Origin: Candidatus Fibrimonadaceae bacterium
GTDB lineage: Bacteria; Fibrobacterota; Fibrobacteria; Fibrobacterales; Fibrobacteraceae
Length of the DNA: 64,000 nucleotides
Direction: 5' to 3'
Assembly (NCBI GenBank): GCA_031281265.1
Contig: JAITFO010000025.1
Coordinates: forward strand, 1 to 64,000
In this document: positions 9,298-17,801 of the stretch, piece after piece
Numbering within the stretch: the stretch's first letter is position 1
Layout: each line of letters begins with the position of its first letter
Notes under the pieces: generated by a model
Databases searched by the model: none
Seen by the model: the letters and a program-made list of their open reading frames with translations, nothing else
Told to the model about the DNA's origin: nothing
Made by a program: the position numbers and the translations under genes

Positions 9298-10104
9298 ATG
9301 AGAAAGCTTCTTTTAGTGGCCATTTTGACAACCGCTTCAATATTGGCAGCTCAAACAATTAAAGGTTCAGATACGGTTTTGCCGCTTTCACAGCAGCAAG
9401 CCGAGACCTATATGAAAGTAAATAAAAGCGCAAAAGTAACGGTTACCGGTGGCGGTAGCGGTGTTGGAATCTCCGCTTTGATAGAAGGAACCACCGACAT
9501 AGCCCAATCTTCGCGCAAAATCAAATTTGACGAAAAGAAAAAGCTCTCCGATAAAGGCAGCACCGTAGTAGAAAAAATCATAGCTTATGATGCTTTGGCA
9601 GTTGTTGTAAATCCAAAAAATGCGGTTAACCAATTAACCCGCGAGCAGTTAGACGACATCTTCACCGGAAAAATCACGAATTGGAAAGAGGTTGGCGGTG
9701 CCGATTTAAAAATAACCCCAATTGCCAGAGAAACATCTTCCGGCACTTATGAATTCTTTAAAGAAGAAGTTTTGCAGAAAAAAGACTATTTGGCTGGTAT
9801 TATGAGCGTTCCTGCAACCGGAACAATCATAGAAACAATAAAAAAGACCCCAGGTGCCATAGGCTACGTTGGGCTTGCCTATTTGAACAAAAATGTCAAA
9901 GCACTCAAAGTTTCGTTCAAAGACGGGCAGTTTGTTGAGCCTTCTGTAAAAACCGCCAAGGACGAAACCTATCCCATAGTACGCCCTCTCATCTACTACT
10001 ATGTTCAAAGTTCCGAAGCGGCTGTTAAGCCGTTTATAGACTATGTTCTTTCTAAGGACGGACAAAAGATAGTCAGTGATGTTGGGTTTATTACAATTCA
10101 CTAA
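9298..10104 (+). CDS. pstS: periplasmic phosphate-binding protein PstS
   Basis: High-affinity phosphate receptor of the Pst transporter. It has a signal peptide (about residues 1-18, cleavage near LAAQ) without a lipobox. Phosphate-ligand motifs are GSDTVLPL (about 23), GGGSGVGISAL (about 52) and ARETSSGTYEFF (about 143). The 268 aa match the short PstS type with two lobes. A strong ribosome site and its own Pho-box promoter suggest much higher expression than the upstream genes, as expected for a binding protein. Confidence 0.95.
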   Translation: MRKLLLVAILTTASILAAQTIKGSDTVLPLSQQQAETYMKVNKSAKVTVTGGGSGVGISALIEGTTDIAQSSRKIKFDEKKKLSDKGSTVVEKIIAYDALAVVVNPKNAVNQLTREQLDDIFTGKITNWKEVGGADLKITPIARETSSGTYEFFKEEVLQKKDYLAGIMSVPATGTIIETIKKTPGAIGYVGLAYLNKNVKALKVSFKDGQFVEPSVKTAKDETYPIVRPLIYYYVQSSEAAVKPFIDYVLSKDGQKIVSDVGFITIH

Positions 10105-10110
10105 GCTGAT

Positions 10111-11328
10111 ATGAGATGGTGGATTGAAAAAGTAATAGAAAAAATCTTTGCCATTAGCGGATTTGCAACTACGATTGTCATTCTGTTAATGGTGGTTTTT
10201 CTATTTCGGGAAGGTTTTGGGCTGTTCCGCAGCCCTGTTGTTGAAAAGGGCTTTGCCCTATGCGTCAATGCGTCTAACCCTGTTGAGCATATAGGTTCTT
10301 CTACCATCAAAAAAGTTTTTAACGGCGTGGTAAAAGATTGGTCTGAATTCAGCTCTTTCAATGAAAAAATTGTTCTGTTCCGTTGCGAAGACCCTGACAA
10401 ATGCGGCGATATGTCCAAACGCTACAGCGAAGAAGAGCTGGGCAGCGACTACGAGCATTTAGCTGAAAAATTAGGCGAGGTTATAGCAGAAACACCTGGC
10501 ATATTCGCCTTTGTCCACGAAGAATTTTTGCCTAAAAATATCAAAGGCGTGAGAATACTAGAAGAGAACAAAATTGCCGTTGATGATTTTTTCTTTGGGC
10601 TGGAATGGATACCAACATCCACGCCCGCACCGCAGTTTGGGGTATTGCCCCTTATACTTGGAACCCTGCTCGTGAGTTTGGTTGCAATTTTGATTGCCAC
10701 GCCTCTTGGGTTGGGAGTTGCCATTTATCTTTCAGAACTTTCAAAAGATAGATTGCGCAATATCTTGAAACCCGCCATTGAATTGCTCGCTGGAATACCA
10801 TCTGTTGTTTATGGGTTTTTTGGGCTGGTGGTTTTGGTTCCCATGATACAAAGAGCTTTTAATTTACCCGTAGGGCAAACCGCACTAACCGGCAGCATTG
10901 TCTTGGCTATAATGGCCTTGCCCACGATAATAACCGTTGCAGAAGACGCTATGCGCAGCACTCCGCGACCTATGCGCGAAGCGAGCCTTGCCCTTGGCGC
11001 CACTCATTGGCAAACTATTTATAAAGTGATTATTCCCTATGCTTCCTCTGGCATTTCTGCCGCCGTTGTTCTTGGAATAGGGCGCGCCATAGGGGAGACG
11101 ATGGTAGCTCTGATGGTGACGGGAAATGCAGGCATAATACCCAAAACGCTTTTGACACCAGTGCGCACCATTCCAGCGACCATAGCCGCTGAACTCGGCG
11201 AGGCCCCCGTTGGCGGTGTGCATTATCAGGCACTCTTTGTGCTGGGTTGCGTTTTATTTTTGATTACGCTTACAATAAGCATAGCCGCTGAACTCATATC
11301 AAAACGTCACCACAATAAAGGATTGTAG
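10111..11328 (+). CDS. pstC: phosphate permease PstC with periplasmic insert
   Basis: Inner-membrane permease subunit paired with PstA. The first helix is at about residues 15-32. The usual permease core starts near residue 180 (LPLILGTLLVSLVAILIATPLG) and carries the EAA-type loop REASLALGATHWQTIYKVI. At 405 aa it is about 100 residues longer than usual. The extra residues, about 45-155, lie between the first two helices and resemble parts of PstS: KKVFNGVVKDWSEFS recalls DDIFTGKITNWKEVGG, and ETPGIFAFVHEEFLPKNIKG recalls KTPGAIGYVGLAYLNKNVKA. The start is 6 nt after pstS. Confidence 0.93.
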   Translation: MRWWIEKVIEKIFAISGFATTIVILLMVVFLFREGFGLFRSPVVEKGFALCVNASNPVEHIGSSTIKKVFNGVVKDWSEFSSFNEKIVLFRCEDPDKCGDMSKRYSEEELGSDYEHLAEKLGEVIAETPGIFAFVHEEFLPKNIKGVRILEENKIAVDDFFFGLEWIPTSTPAPQFGVLPLILGTLLVSLVAILIATPLGLGVAIYLSELSKDRLRNILKPAIELLAGIPSVVYGFFGLVVLVPMIQRAFNLPVGQTALTGSIVLAIMALPTIITVAEDAMRSTPRPMREASLALGATHWQTIYKVIIPYASSGISAAVVLGIGRAIGETMVALMVTGNAGIIPKTLLTPVRTIPATIAAELGEAPVGGVHYQALFVLGCVLFLITLTISIAAELISKRHHNKGL

Positions 11329-11331
11329 TAT

Positions 11332-12186
11332 ATGTTGGATAAAAATTTATCGCAAAAAATAGCTTTCTGGACTTTTCGCTTTCTCGGTCTGTTTGTTATA
11401 GGCATTCTTTTATGGATACTCGGTTTTGTGGTTTACAATGGCATTGGGGTTATAAGTTTTGAATTTCTTTTTGAAGCACCGAGAAATGGCATGGTGGAGG
11501 GTGGAATTTTTCCCGCTATCATTGGAACTTTCTGTTTGATAGTTGGAAGCATGGTTGTGGCTTTTCCTCTTGGTGTTATGTCGGCTATATATACCAACGA
11601 ATATGTTAGGGAAGGGAAAATTTCCAAAGCTATACGGACAATGACGAACAACCTCGGCAGCATTCCTTCCATAATTTTTGGCTTGTTCGGAATGGCTCTT
11701 TTTGTGAACACAATGAGCTGGGGCGATTCCATAATAGCTGGTTCTTTCACTTTGGGACTTCTAACGCTTCCCTTGGTAATAAGAACAACGGAAGAATCGC
11801 TTAAAATGGTTCCAGACTCGTTGCGCAACGGGAGCTACGCTTTGGGAGCGACTAAATTGCAAACCATAAGACGAGTTGTTTTGCCGATGGCATTCCCCAA
11901 TATCGTCACAGGGCTAATTCTATCTATAGGAAGAGTTTCGGGCGAAACTGCGCCCATTTTATTTACCGTAGCGGCCTACTTCCTGCCAAAACTGCCCACA
12001 AGCATTTTTGATCAGGTTATGGCCCTGCCTTACCATCTCTATGTTATATCCACCAGCGGCACGAACTTGGAAGCGGCACGCCCAATGGCTTACGGAACCG
12101 CTCTGGTTTTGATAACCCTAGTTTTGATTATCAATTTTTCAGCCTCGCTCCTGCGCAAGCATTTTGGTAAAAAGATAGGGGTGTAA
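11332..12186 (+). CDS. pstA: phosphate permease PstA
   Basis: Second inner-membrane subunit of the phosphate ABC transporter. It has about six helices, the permease loop NGSYALGATKLQTIRRVVLP that contacts PstB, and PstA-typical GIFPAIIGTFCLI and NNLGSIPSIIFGLFG segments. The 284-aa length is normal. It starts 3 nt after pstC. cydA follows after about 34 nt with no terminator, so read-through into the oxidase genes is possible. Confidence 0.95.
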   Translation: MLDKNLSQKIAFWTFRFLGLFVIGILLWILGFVVYNGIGVISFEFLFEAPRNGMVEGGIFPAIIGTFCLIVGSMVVAFPLGVMSAIYTNEYVREGKISKAIRTMTNNLGSIPSIIFGLFGMALFVNTMSWGDSIIAGSFTLGLLTLPLVIRTTEESLKMVPDSLRNGSYALGATKLQTIRRVVLPMAFPNIVTGLILSIGRVSGETAPILFTVAAYFLPKLPTSIFDQVMALPYHLYVISTSGTNLEAARPMAYGTALVLITLVLIINFSASLLRKHFGKKIGV

Positions 12187-12220
12187 AAACGACCTTGCCG
12201 TGTTTTTATATATTCCCTTT

Positions 12221-13564
12221 ATGGATGATCTCGTTTTTCTGTCCAGGCTTCAGTTTGCAATAACATCGGTTTATCACTTTTTCTTTGTTCCGTTGACTAT
12301 AGGCTTGGGGCTTTTCATAGCTATATGGGAAACTTTAGCTTATAAAAGCGGAAACTCAGAAGACGAGAGAATTGTAAGGTTTTGGGGCAGGCTGTTTTTG
12401 CTGAACTTCGCTGTTGGCGTGGTGACAGGCATTGTGCAGGAATTTCAGTTTGGAATGAATTGGTCGGAATACAGCCGCTTTGTAGGCGATGTTTTTGGCG
12501 CACCCCTTGCGATAGAAGCCCTGCTCGCTTTTTTTATGGAAAGCACATTTTTGGGGCTTTGGATGTTTGGGCGAAACGTTTTGCCAAGAGGAGTTCATCT
12601 CACCTGTATATGGCTTGTATTTGCAGCTTCCTGCGTGTCTGCGGTTTGGATTCTAATAGCAAATAGCTTTATGCAACATCCGGTTGGCTACGTGCTGAAC
12701 AACGGGCGCGCAGAGATGACGGACTTTTTTGCCCTTATAACAAATCCATATTTTTTGCATCAAATTCCGCACGTGATATCCGCTAGTATATGCACGGCGG
12801 CATTTTTTGTTCTGGGAATTTCCGCTTGGAAAATGCTTCAGAATACAGAAGATGCGTTTTTGTTCGAGAGAACTTTTAGATACGCTCTATTTATGGGATT
12901 CATTGGACTTATAGCTGTTCTTTTGAGCGGGCATCTGCAAGGGCAATCCATAGCGAAATTGCAACCTATGAAATTAGCCGCTATGGAAAATTTGGAGAAA
13001 ACATCCGACCCGGCACCTCTCTCCCTTGTGCCCGGACTTGAAATCCCCGCCATGCTCAGTTTTATGGTTCATAATAGACCCAGTGGCGAAGTTCAAGGGC
13101 TGGAGGATTTGCAAAAAACTTTTGAATACCGTTATGGAGAGGGAAATTACACTCCACCGGTGTGGGTTTCTTATATTTCGTTTCGCGTAATGGTCGGTGC
13201 TTCGTCTATTATGATGCTCTTTATCATTTACGGCATATCTTGGCATTTGTTTATGAAAAAGAACATACATAGAAAAATAATGTTTTTGATGCTTTTAGGA
13301 ATTTCACTTCCATATATAGCCAATTCAGCCGGATGGATATTGGCGGAAATGGGACGCCAGCCTTGGATAGTTTACGGCTTGATGCCAACGGACAAAGCCA
13401 TATCCGTAGGTACTTCCAGCAACAGCATAATTTTTTCCATAACTGCTTTCACCTTCATCTATGGGGCTTTGGCAGCCATAATATTTATATTGATGCGACG
13501 TGAAGTTCTTCGCGGTTGCAAAAGCAAAAAACCTACCAGAAAAACTGCTGCCGTAAAGGTATAG
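12221..13564 (+). CDS. cydA: cytochrome bd quinol oxidase subunit I
   Basis: Haem-bearing subunit of a high-affinity terminal oxidase that reduces O2 at low tension. The ATG at 12221 (MDDLVFLSRLQFAIT) matches the family start; the upstream GTG of the ORF track adds seven unsupported residues. Conserved features include SRLQF with the axial His in VYHFFFVPLTIG, the Q-loop KLQPMKLAAME and the GRQPW motif. At 447 aa the protein is of the short Q-loop type. It pairs with cydB 17 nt downstream. It suggests oxygen scavenging or microoxic respiration in an otherwise fermentative lifestyle. Confidence 0.95.
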   Translation: MDDLVFLSRLQFAITSVYHFFFVPLTIGLGLFIAIWETLAYKSGNSEDERIVRFWGRLFLLNFAVGVVTGIVQEFQFGMNWSEYSRFVGDVFGAPLAIEALLAFFMESTFLGLWMFGRNVLPRGVHLTCIWLVFAASCVSAVWILIANSFMQHPVGYVLNNGRAEMTDFFALITNPYFLHQIPHVISASICTAAFFVLGISAWKMLQNTEDAFLFERTFRYALFMGFIGLIAVLLSGHLQGQSIAKLQPMKLAAMENLEKTSDPAPLSLVPGLEIPAMLSFMVHNRPSGEVQGLEDLQKTFEYRYGEGNYTPPVWVSYISFRVMVGASSIMMLFIIYGISWHLFMKKNIHRKIMFLMLLGISLPYIANSAGWILAEMGRQPWIVYGLMPTDKAISVGTSSNSIIFSITAFTFIYGALAAIIFILMRREVLRGCKSKKPTRKTAAVKV

Positions 13565-13580
13565 ATAGGGGGATTGTTTT

Positions 13581-14561
13581 ATGAGTTTGGAAATTGTGTG
13601 GTTTGTGCTAATTGCGGTTCTATGGGCTGGTTTTCTCTTTTTGGAAGGCTTTGATTTTGGCGTTGGCATTTTGCAATTCTTTTTTGGAAAAAATGAACGT
13701 GAACGAGGAACCTATATCACTTCCATCGGCCCGCATTGGGATGGGAATGAGGTTTGGCTTATAACAGCAGGCGGAGCGATGTTTGCCGCTTTTCCATTCT
13801 GGTACGCATCATTTTTCAGCGCGCTTTACTTGCCCCTTGTGATTTTGCTTTTGGCTTTGATAACCCGTGGGGTATGCTTTGAAATTAGGCACAGAGCGAA
13901 TTTTGAAAAACCTCGTTTTATATGCGATGCGGCTCTTATGGTAAGCAGTTCACTAGCATCTTTGCTCATAGGCGTTGCCCTGATGAATTTGGCAATTGGC
14001 ATTCCTATAGATGTCAGCGGAAATTTCACCGGAACTTTTTTTGATTTGGTTAAACCTCTTGCATTGTTTGGCGGTATTCTAAGCCTCTCTCTATTTTTAA
14101 CAAATGGGGCTTTGTTTTTAACGCTGAAAATCGAGGGTGAATTGCAGACAAGGGCATATAATTTTTCTAAATACTCCGTTATTGCCAGCACGTTTTTATT
14201 TGCGGTGGCAACTGTATTATTGTGTAAATATAGCGTTATTTGCATAGCTTCCCTTGTTTTAATTTCATCAGCGGCGGTGTTGGTGTTTAAGCAACATCTA
14301 AAAACCGCTTTTATCTGCGTTGCACTCTGCTCCGCTTGCTCCGTTGCTGCTCTGTTCTATGCCATATTCCCAAACGTGCTAGTCTCTTCCATAGCCGAAA
14401 ATAGCTTAACCGTATGGAATGCCGCTTCTTCTGCATACACATTGAAAATCATGAGCATTGTCGCAGCGGTCTTTGTCCCTATAATTTTAGTATATCAAAT
14501 TTGGAGTTACTATATTTTTCGCAAACGAATCAGCCCAAGAAATGTAAATATAGAGGTATAG
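13581..14561 (+). CDS. cydB: cytochrome bd quinol oxidase subunit II
   Basis: Membrane partner of CydA with about eight to nine helices. The N-terminus AVLWAGFLFLEGFDFGVGIL is diagnostic, and IGPHWDGNEVWLITAGGAMFAAFP is the conserved second block. The 326-aa length is at the shorter end of the family. A ribosome site (ggggga) precedes the ATG. No cydX or cydDC is visible nearby. Confidence 0.95.
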   Translation: MSLEIVWFVLIAVLWAGFLFLEGFDFGVGILQFFFGKNERERGTYITSIGPHWDGNEVWLITAGGAMFAAFPFWYASFFSALYLPLVILLLALITRGVCFEIRHRANFEKPRFICDAALMVSSSLASLLIGVALMNLAIGIPIDVSGNFTGTFFDLVKPLALFGGILSLSLFLTNGALFLTLKIEGELQTRAYNFSKYSVIASTFLFAVATVLLCKYSVICIASLVLISSAAVLVFKQHLKTAFICVALCSACSVAALFYAIFPNVLVSSIAENSLTVWNAASSAYTLKIMSIVAAVFVPIILVYQIWSYYIFRKRISPRNVNIEV

Positions 14562-14570
14562 CGTAAAATT

Positions 14571-15416
14571 GTGCAACCGGATATCAGAAAAATAACTCAA
14601 AGCCTTATAAGCCTGCCAACGCTCCCAACCGTTGCAGCACAGCTTTTTGAATTAGTAGATGACGAAAAATATCAAAGAGAGGCCTTGGAGCAAATAATTT
14701 CCGGAGATCCGGTTTTAACAGCGCGCCTCTTGAAAATGATAAATGCTAAAGGCGAAGCTGTCACCGGAATTCACAGCGCAATAGGCAAACTGGGTTTTGA
14801 GCAGGCAAAGGATATAAGCATGGAAGCGTCCATGTCCAGAGTTTTTGAGCTTAAAAATTCTAAAGTGGATTTACAAAAATTCTGGGACCATTGCAGCGCA
14901 GTTGGCATTGTGGCGCGCATCATCGCTCAAGAATATGAGCCTAATTTGGCAGCCGATGCTTTTACAGCGGGGCTTGTGCACGATATTGGGAAAAATGTTC
15001 TGTTGCAATATATGGGCAGCGAGTTTGAACAGGCAATAACCTTGAGCAAAAACCGCCCTTGCGAATTGCACTTGGCAGAAAAGGAACTTATGGGATTAGA
15101 TCACGGGCAAATAGGGGCGCTGCTCGCGGAAAATTGGCAGCTCCCCCGTTCCATAAGCGAAGTTATACAATATCACCACGATTTGTCCAGAGCGGAGATT
15201 AACAAGCCTTTGGTTGCCCTTGTGAGTTTTGCGGATATCCTCTGTAGAATTTTGAATGCCGGCGATGGTGGAAATTATGCCCCCCCTGTATTTAACGCGG
15301 AACTCGCGCAGGAACTCGGCAAATGGCGTATAAATTTGGAATTGAGCGCTTTGCAACCCCTTATGCTTTTATGTATAGACGAGTTGAATAAGAGAAATTT
15401 AACCCAATATGGATAG
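14571..15416 (+). CDS. HDOD domain signalling protein
   Basis: A stand-alone HDOD protein of 281 aa, a family related to HD hydrolases and often tied to signal transduction, motility or stress. The typical start SLPTLPTVAAQLFELVDD is present, followed by SGDPVLTARLLKMINA and an HD-like helix VHDIGKNVLLQYMG. The start is a GTG 9 nt after cydB; no in-frame ATG lies close by. The small Cys-rich gene follows 11 nt later, so the two probably share a message. Confidence 0.85.
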   Translation: MQPDIRKITQSLISLPTLPTVAAQLFELVDDEKYQREALEQIISGDPVLTARLLKMINAKGEAVTGIHSAIGKLGFEQAKDISMEASMSRVFELKNSKVDLQKFWDHCSAVGIVARIIAQEYEPNLAADAFTAGLVHDIGKNVLLQYMGSEFEQAITLSKNRPCELHLAEKELMGLDHGQIGALLAENWQLPRSISEVIQYHHDLSRAEINKPLVALVSFADILCRILNAGDGGNYAPPVFNAELAQELGKWRINLELSALQPLMLLCIDELNKRNLTQYG

Positions 15417-15427
15417 GAGAAAATTAT

Positions 15428-15583
15428 ATGAGCGACATGGCAGACTGCCCAAACAGAGAGATTAACAAAAAGCGATGCCCTTGCCAGAGCAAGGACTGTG
15501 AGCGTAACGGCTTTTGTTGCGAATGCGTTGCATACCACAGAAAAGCCGGCAATTTGCCGATGTGTCTGCGTGGCGGTAAGTAA
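15428..15583 (+). CDS. 51-aa Cys-rich protein (DUF6485-like)
   Basis: A small gene absent from the ORF track. It encodes 51 residues with a strong ribosome site (aggaga) about 8 nt before its ATG. Six of its residues are Cys, seen as KKRCPCQSKDCERNGFCCEC and MCL near the end, a likely metal-binding knuckle. The pattern CxC-x4-C-x4-CCEC followed by AYHR and LPMC resembles the short DUF6485 family. The function of that family is unknown to me. It is read from the sequence directly; codon use and ribosome site support it as real. Confidence 0.75.
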   Translation: MSDMADCPNREINKKRCPCQSKDCERNGFCCECVAYHRKAGNLPMCLRGGK

Positions 15584-15587
15584 AGTT

Positions 15588-17750
15588 CTATACCTTGAAC
15601 TTGCTCATCAAGTCTCGTAGCTGCTCCGCCATTTTGAGCAAATTTTGCGCAGCGCTGTTCACATGACCAGCCCCTTCGCTGGATACGCGAGCGGCTTCCC
15701 TCATGCTGTATACATTTTGACTGACATTGGTTGCGCCAGTTGCCGCCTCGCTTGCGTTGCGGGCAATATCGCGGCCACCTTTGGCTACCTCGCCTATGGC
15801 ATTCGCTACACGCTTTGCACCTGTGCTCGATTGTGATACATTGCTCGCTATCTCGTTGCTCGCCTTTGTCTGCTGCCCAACGTGCCCAGCTATGGCCTCA
15901 ATAGACAGGTTAATCTTGGATATTATTTCGGAAACGTCCTTTATAACCTCTATCGCATTGTTCGTTTCGTCTTGAATGCTGTCTATTCTCTGGGCTATGT
16001 CGTCTGCACTGGTAGCACTCTGGTTCGCAAGTTCCTTGATTTCTCCGGCAACAACGGCAAAGCCTTTGCCAGCCTCGCCCGCACTTGCCGCTTCTATGGT
16101 TGCGTTAAGGGCAAGCAAATTGGTTTTATCCGCGATTTTCTTAATCACATCGGTGACCTGCCCTATCTCTTTGGCGGCTACGCCAAGCCTATTCATAGTG
16201 GAAGTTGCCTCACCGGATTTAGCCGTTGCATCTCCAGCCACCTTGCGCGCATCATTGGCGTTGTTGGATATTTCGCTTATGCTCGCACTCATCTCCTCTA
16301 TAGCCGCAGCTATAGTGTTCATATTCGTGGACATCTGCTCCGCCGAGCCAGCCACATCGTTTGCGTTCACGCTCGCCTGCTCGGCACCGCCTGCCATGGC
16401 ATTGATGTTCACGGACATCTCTTCGGCTGTGCTGGCCACGGTACCAGCCGTGTTCACAGTCTCTTCCGATGAAGCGGAAAGCTCATTGGAAATCGCGGAA
16501 AGGTCTTTGGACGAGTCAGCAAGTTTCTCCACAATCATTTTGGTTTCACCGATTGGCTTTCGTAGTACTTCCATGAGTTTGTTGAAATAGTGAGCTAAAT
16601 CACCTACCTCATCCTTGGATTGCACTTTGATGATTTGCGTCAAATCGCCTTCGCCCTCGGAAATATCTTTTATGGTATTGGTAACCTTGACAATAGGCCT
16701 GCTGATGGAGTTGGACATAAGCACTGCTACTACGATTGCCAATACAAGTATAGCACCGCTTATGTAAGCGGCAATTTCTATCATGCTATACACAGGAGCC
16801 ATTACGGTCTTTGTTGCAATCGCCACCGGAAAGCTCCACGGAGTATTGGATTCGCCAATTCTAATCGGGGAAAAGAAAAATGTCAGATCCGAGTTTACTG
16901 CTGGAACATATCTTACAAAGGAATACGGTCTCCCTTCTTTGAGAGCTGTCATATAATCCTCAAGGTATGGTCCAAACATATCTCTTTCTGATTCCAGTAT
17001 TTTGTTACCTATACGGCTTGGGTCAAAATGGGCTGCCACGGTGCCGTTGTTGCTGAACACTGCGGTGAGAGCATCGGGGTATGGTTTGTTGGATTGGGAA
17101 ATTTCCTGAATGCTCGTGAGGGTAAAATCAACGCCAACAACTCCTATAACAACTCCTTTAGCTGAACGTATGGGCGTGGCAATTGTGGTGACCATAACTT
17201 CTTTTCCATCTATTTTGTAGGGATATGGGTCCAAAAGAGTAGTTTTCCCGGTATTTTTTGCCAATAGATAATAATCACCTTCTCCGGGTTTGTCATAATC
17301 CACCAGAGTTTCCACGTTTATTCCTTTTGGCGTTCTAACCCAATAAGGGGCAAAACGTCCGTTATACTCTGTTCCTGGAACACCTATGTATTGTGAATCA
17401 TCGCCTTCCAAAGCATTGGGTTCAAAGTTGCACCAAGCACCTAAAAGCTCTTTGTTTTCTTTCACCAAAGATTTAAGTGCGGAATTGAAAAAAGGCCTGC
17501 GTCCAGCAGGTGGCAAATCTTCATAATCTTCCATTATCTGCGCTAAGGTTTCCACGGTATACCAATGAGGTTCTAGATGATTCACTATATTTGCAGCCGA
17601 TGCTTCAGAAGCATTTTTAGCAAAACGCATCGACAAATCTTCTAAGTTATTCCACGCCTTTAGCAATACAACCGAGCCTACTATGCCAGCACAAAGCAAA
17701 CTTGAAGTTACCATTATCAAAGTAAATTTAACTCTTAAACTCAGTCTCAT
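15588..17750 (-). CDS. methyl-accepting chemotaxis protein (dCache type)
   Basis: Transmembrane chemoreceptor. A first helix (about residues 8-30) precedes a large periplasmic double-Cache sensor (about 35-305) with GVVGVDFTLTSIQEI in its membrane-distal fold. A second helix lies at about 318-340, then HAMP, then a long coiled-coil signalling domain with the hairpin tip EAGKGFAVVAGEIKELANQS. No C-terminal CheR/CheB-docking pentapeptide is visible. The ribosome site (aggagaaagg) is strong, and a TATATT box lies about 40 nt upstream. A chemoreceptor is consistent with a flagellated cell. The ligand cannot be read from the sequence; dCache receptors often bind amino acids or organic acids. Confidence 0.94.
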   Translation of the reverse strand: MRLSLRVKFTLIMVTSSLLCAGIVGSVVLLKAWNNLEDLSMRFAKNASEASAANIVNHLEPHWYTVETLAQIMEDYEDLPPAGRRPFFNSALKSLVKENKELLGAWCNFEPNALEGDDSQYIGVPGTEYNGRFAPYWVRTPKGINVETLVDYDKPGEGDYYLLAKNTGKTTLLDPYPYKIDGKEVMVTTIATPIRSAKGVVIGVVGVDFTLTSIQEISQSNKPYPDALTAVFSNNGTVAAHFDPSRIGNKILESERDMFGPYLEDYMTALKEGRPYSFVRYVPAVNSDLTFFFSPIRIGESNTPWSFPVAIATKTVMAPVYSMIEIAAYISGAILVLAIVVAVLMSNSISRPIVKVTNTIKDISEGEGDLTQIIKVQSKDEVGDLAHYFNKLMEVLRKPIGETKMIVEKLADSSKDLSAISNELSASSEETVNTAGTVASTAEEMSVNINAMAGGAEQASVNANDVAGSAEQMSTNMNTIAAAIEEMSASISEISNNANDARKVAGDATAKSGEATSTMNRLGVAAKEIGQVTDVIKKIADKTNLLALNATIEAASAGEAGKGFAVVAGEIKELANQSATSADDIAQRIDSIQDETNNAIEVIKDVSEIISKINLSIEAIAGHVGQQTKASNEIASNVSQSSTGAKRVANAIGEVAKGGRDIARNASEAATGATNVSQNVYSMREAARVSSEGAGHVNSAAQNLLKMAEQLRDLMSKFKV

Positions 17751-17801
17751 TCCTTTCTCCTAATATGTTATGTGACCAACAATATATAAAAATTGTTAAA
17801 A

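Noticed and set aside
12200-12220. GTG start of cydA seven codons upstream
   Set aside because: The family begins at the MDDLVFLSRLQF position; the extra residues have no support.
15645-16590. Several long plus-strand ORFs opposite the chemoreceptor
   Set aside because: They mirror the Ala/Ser-rich coiled coil of the receptor and have no ribosome sites or domains.
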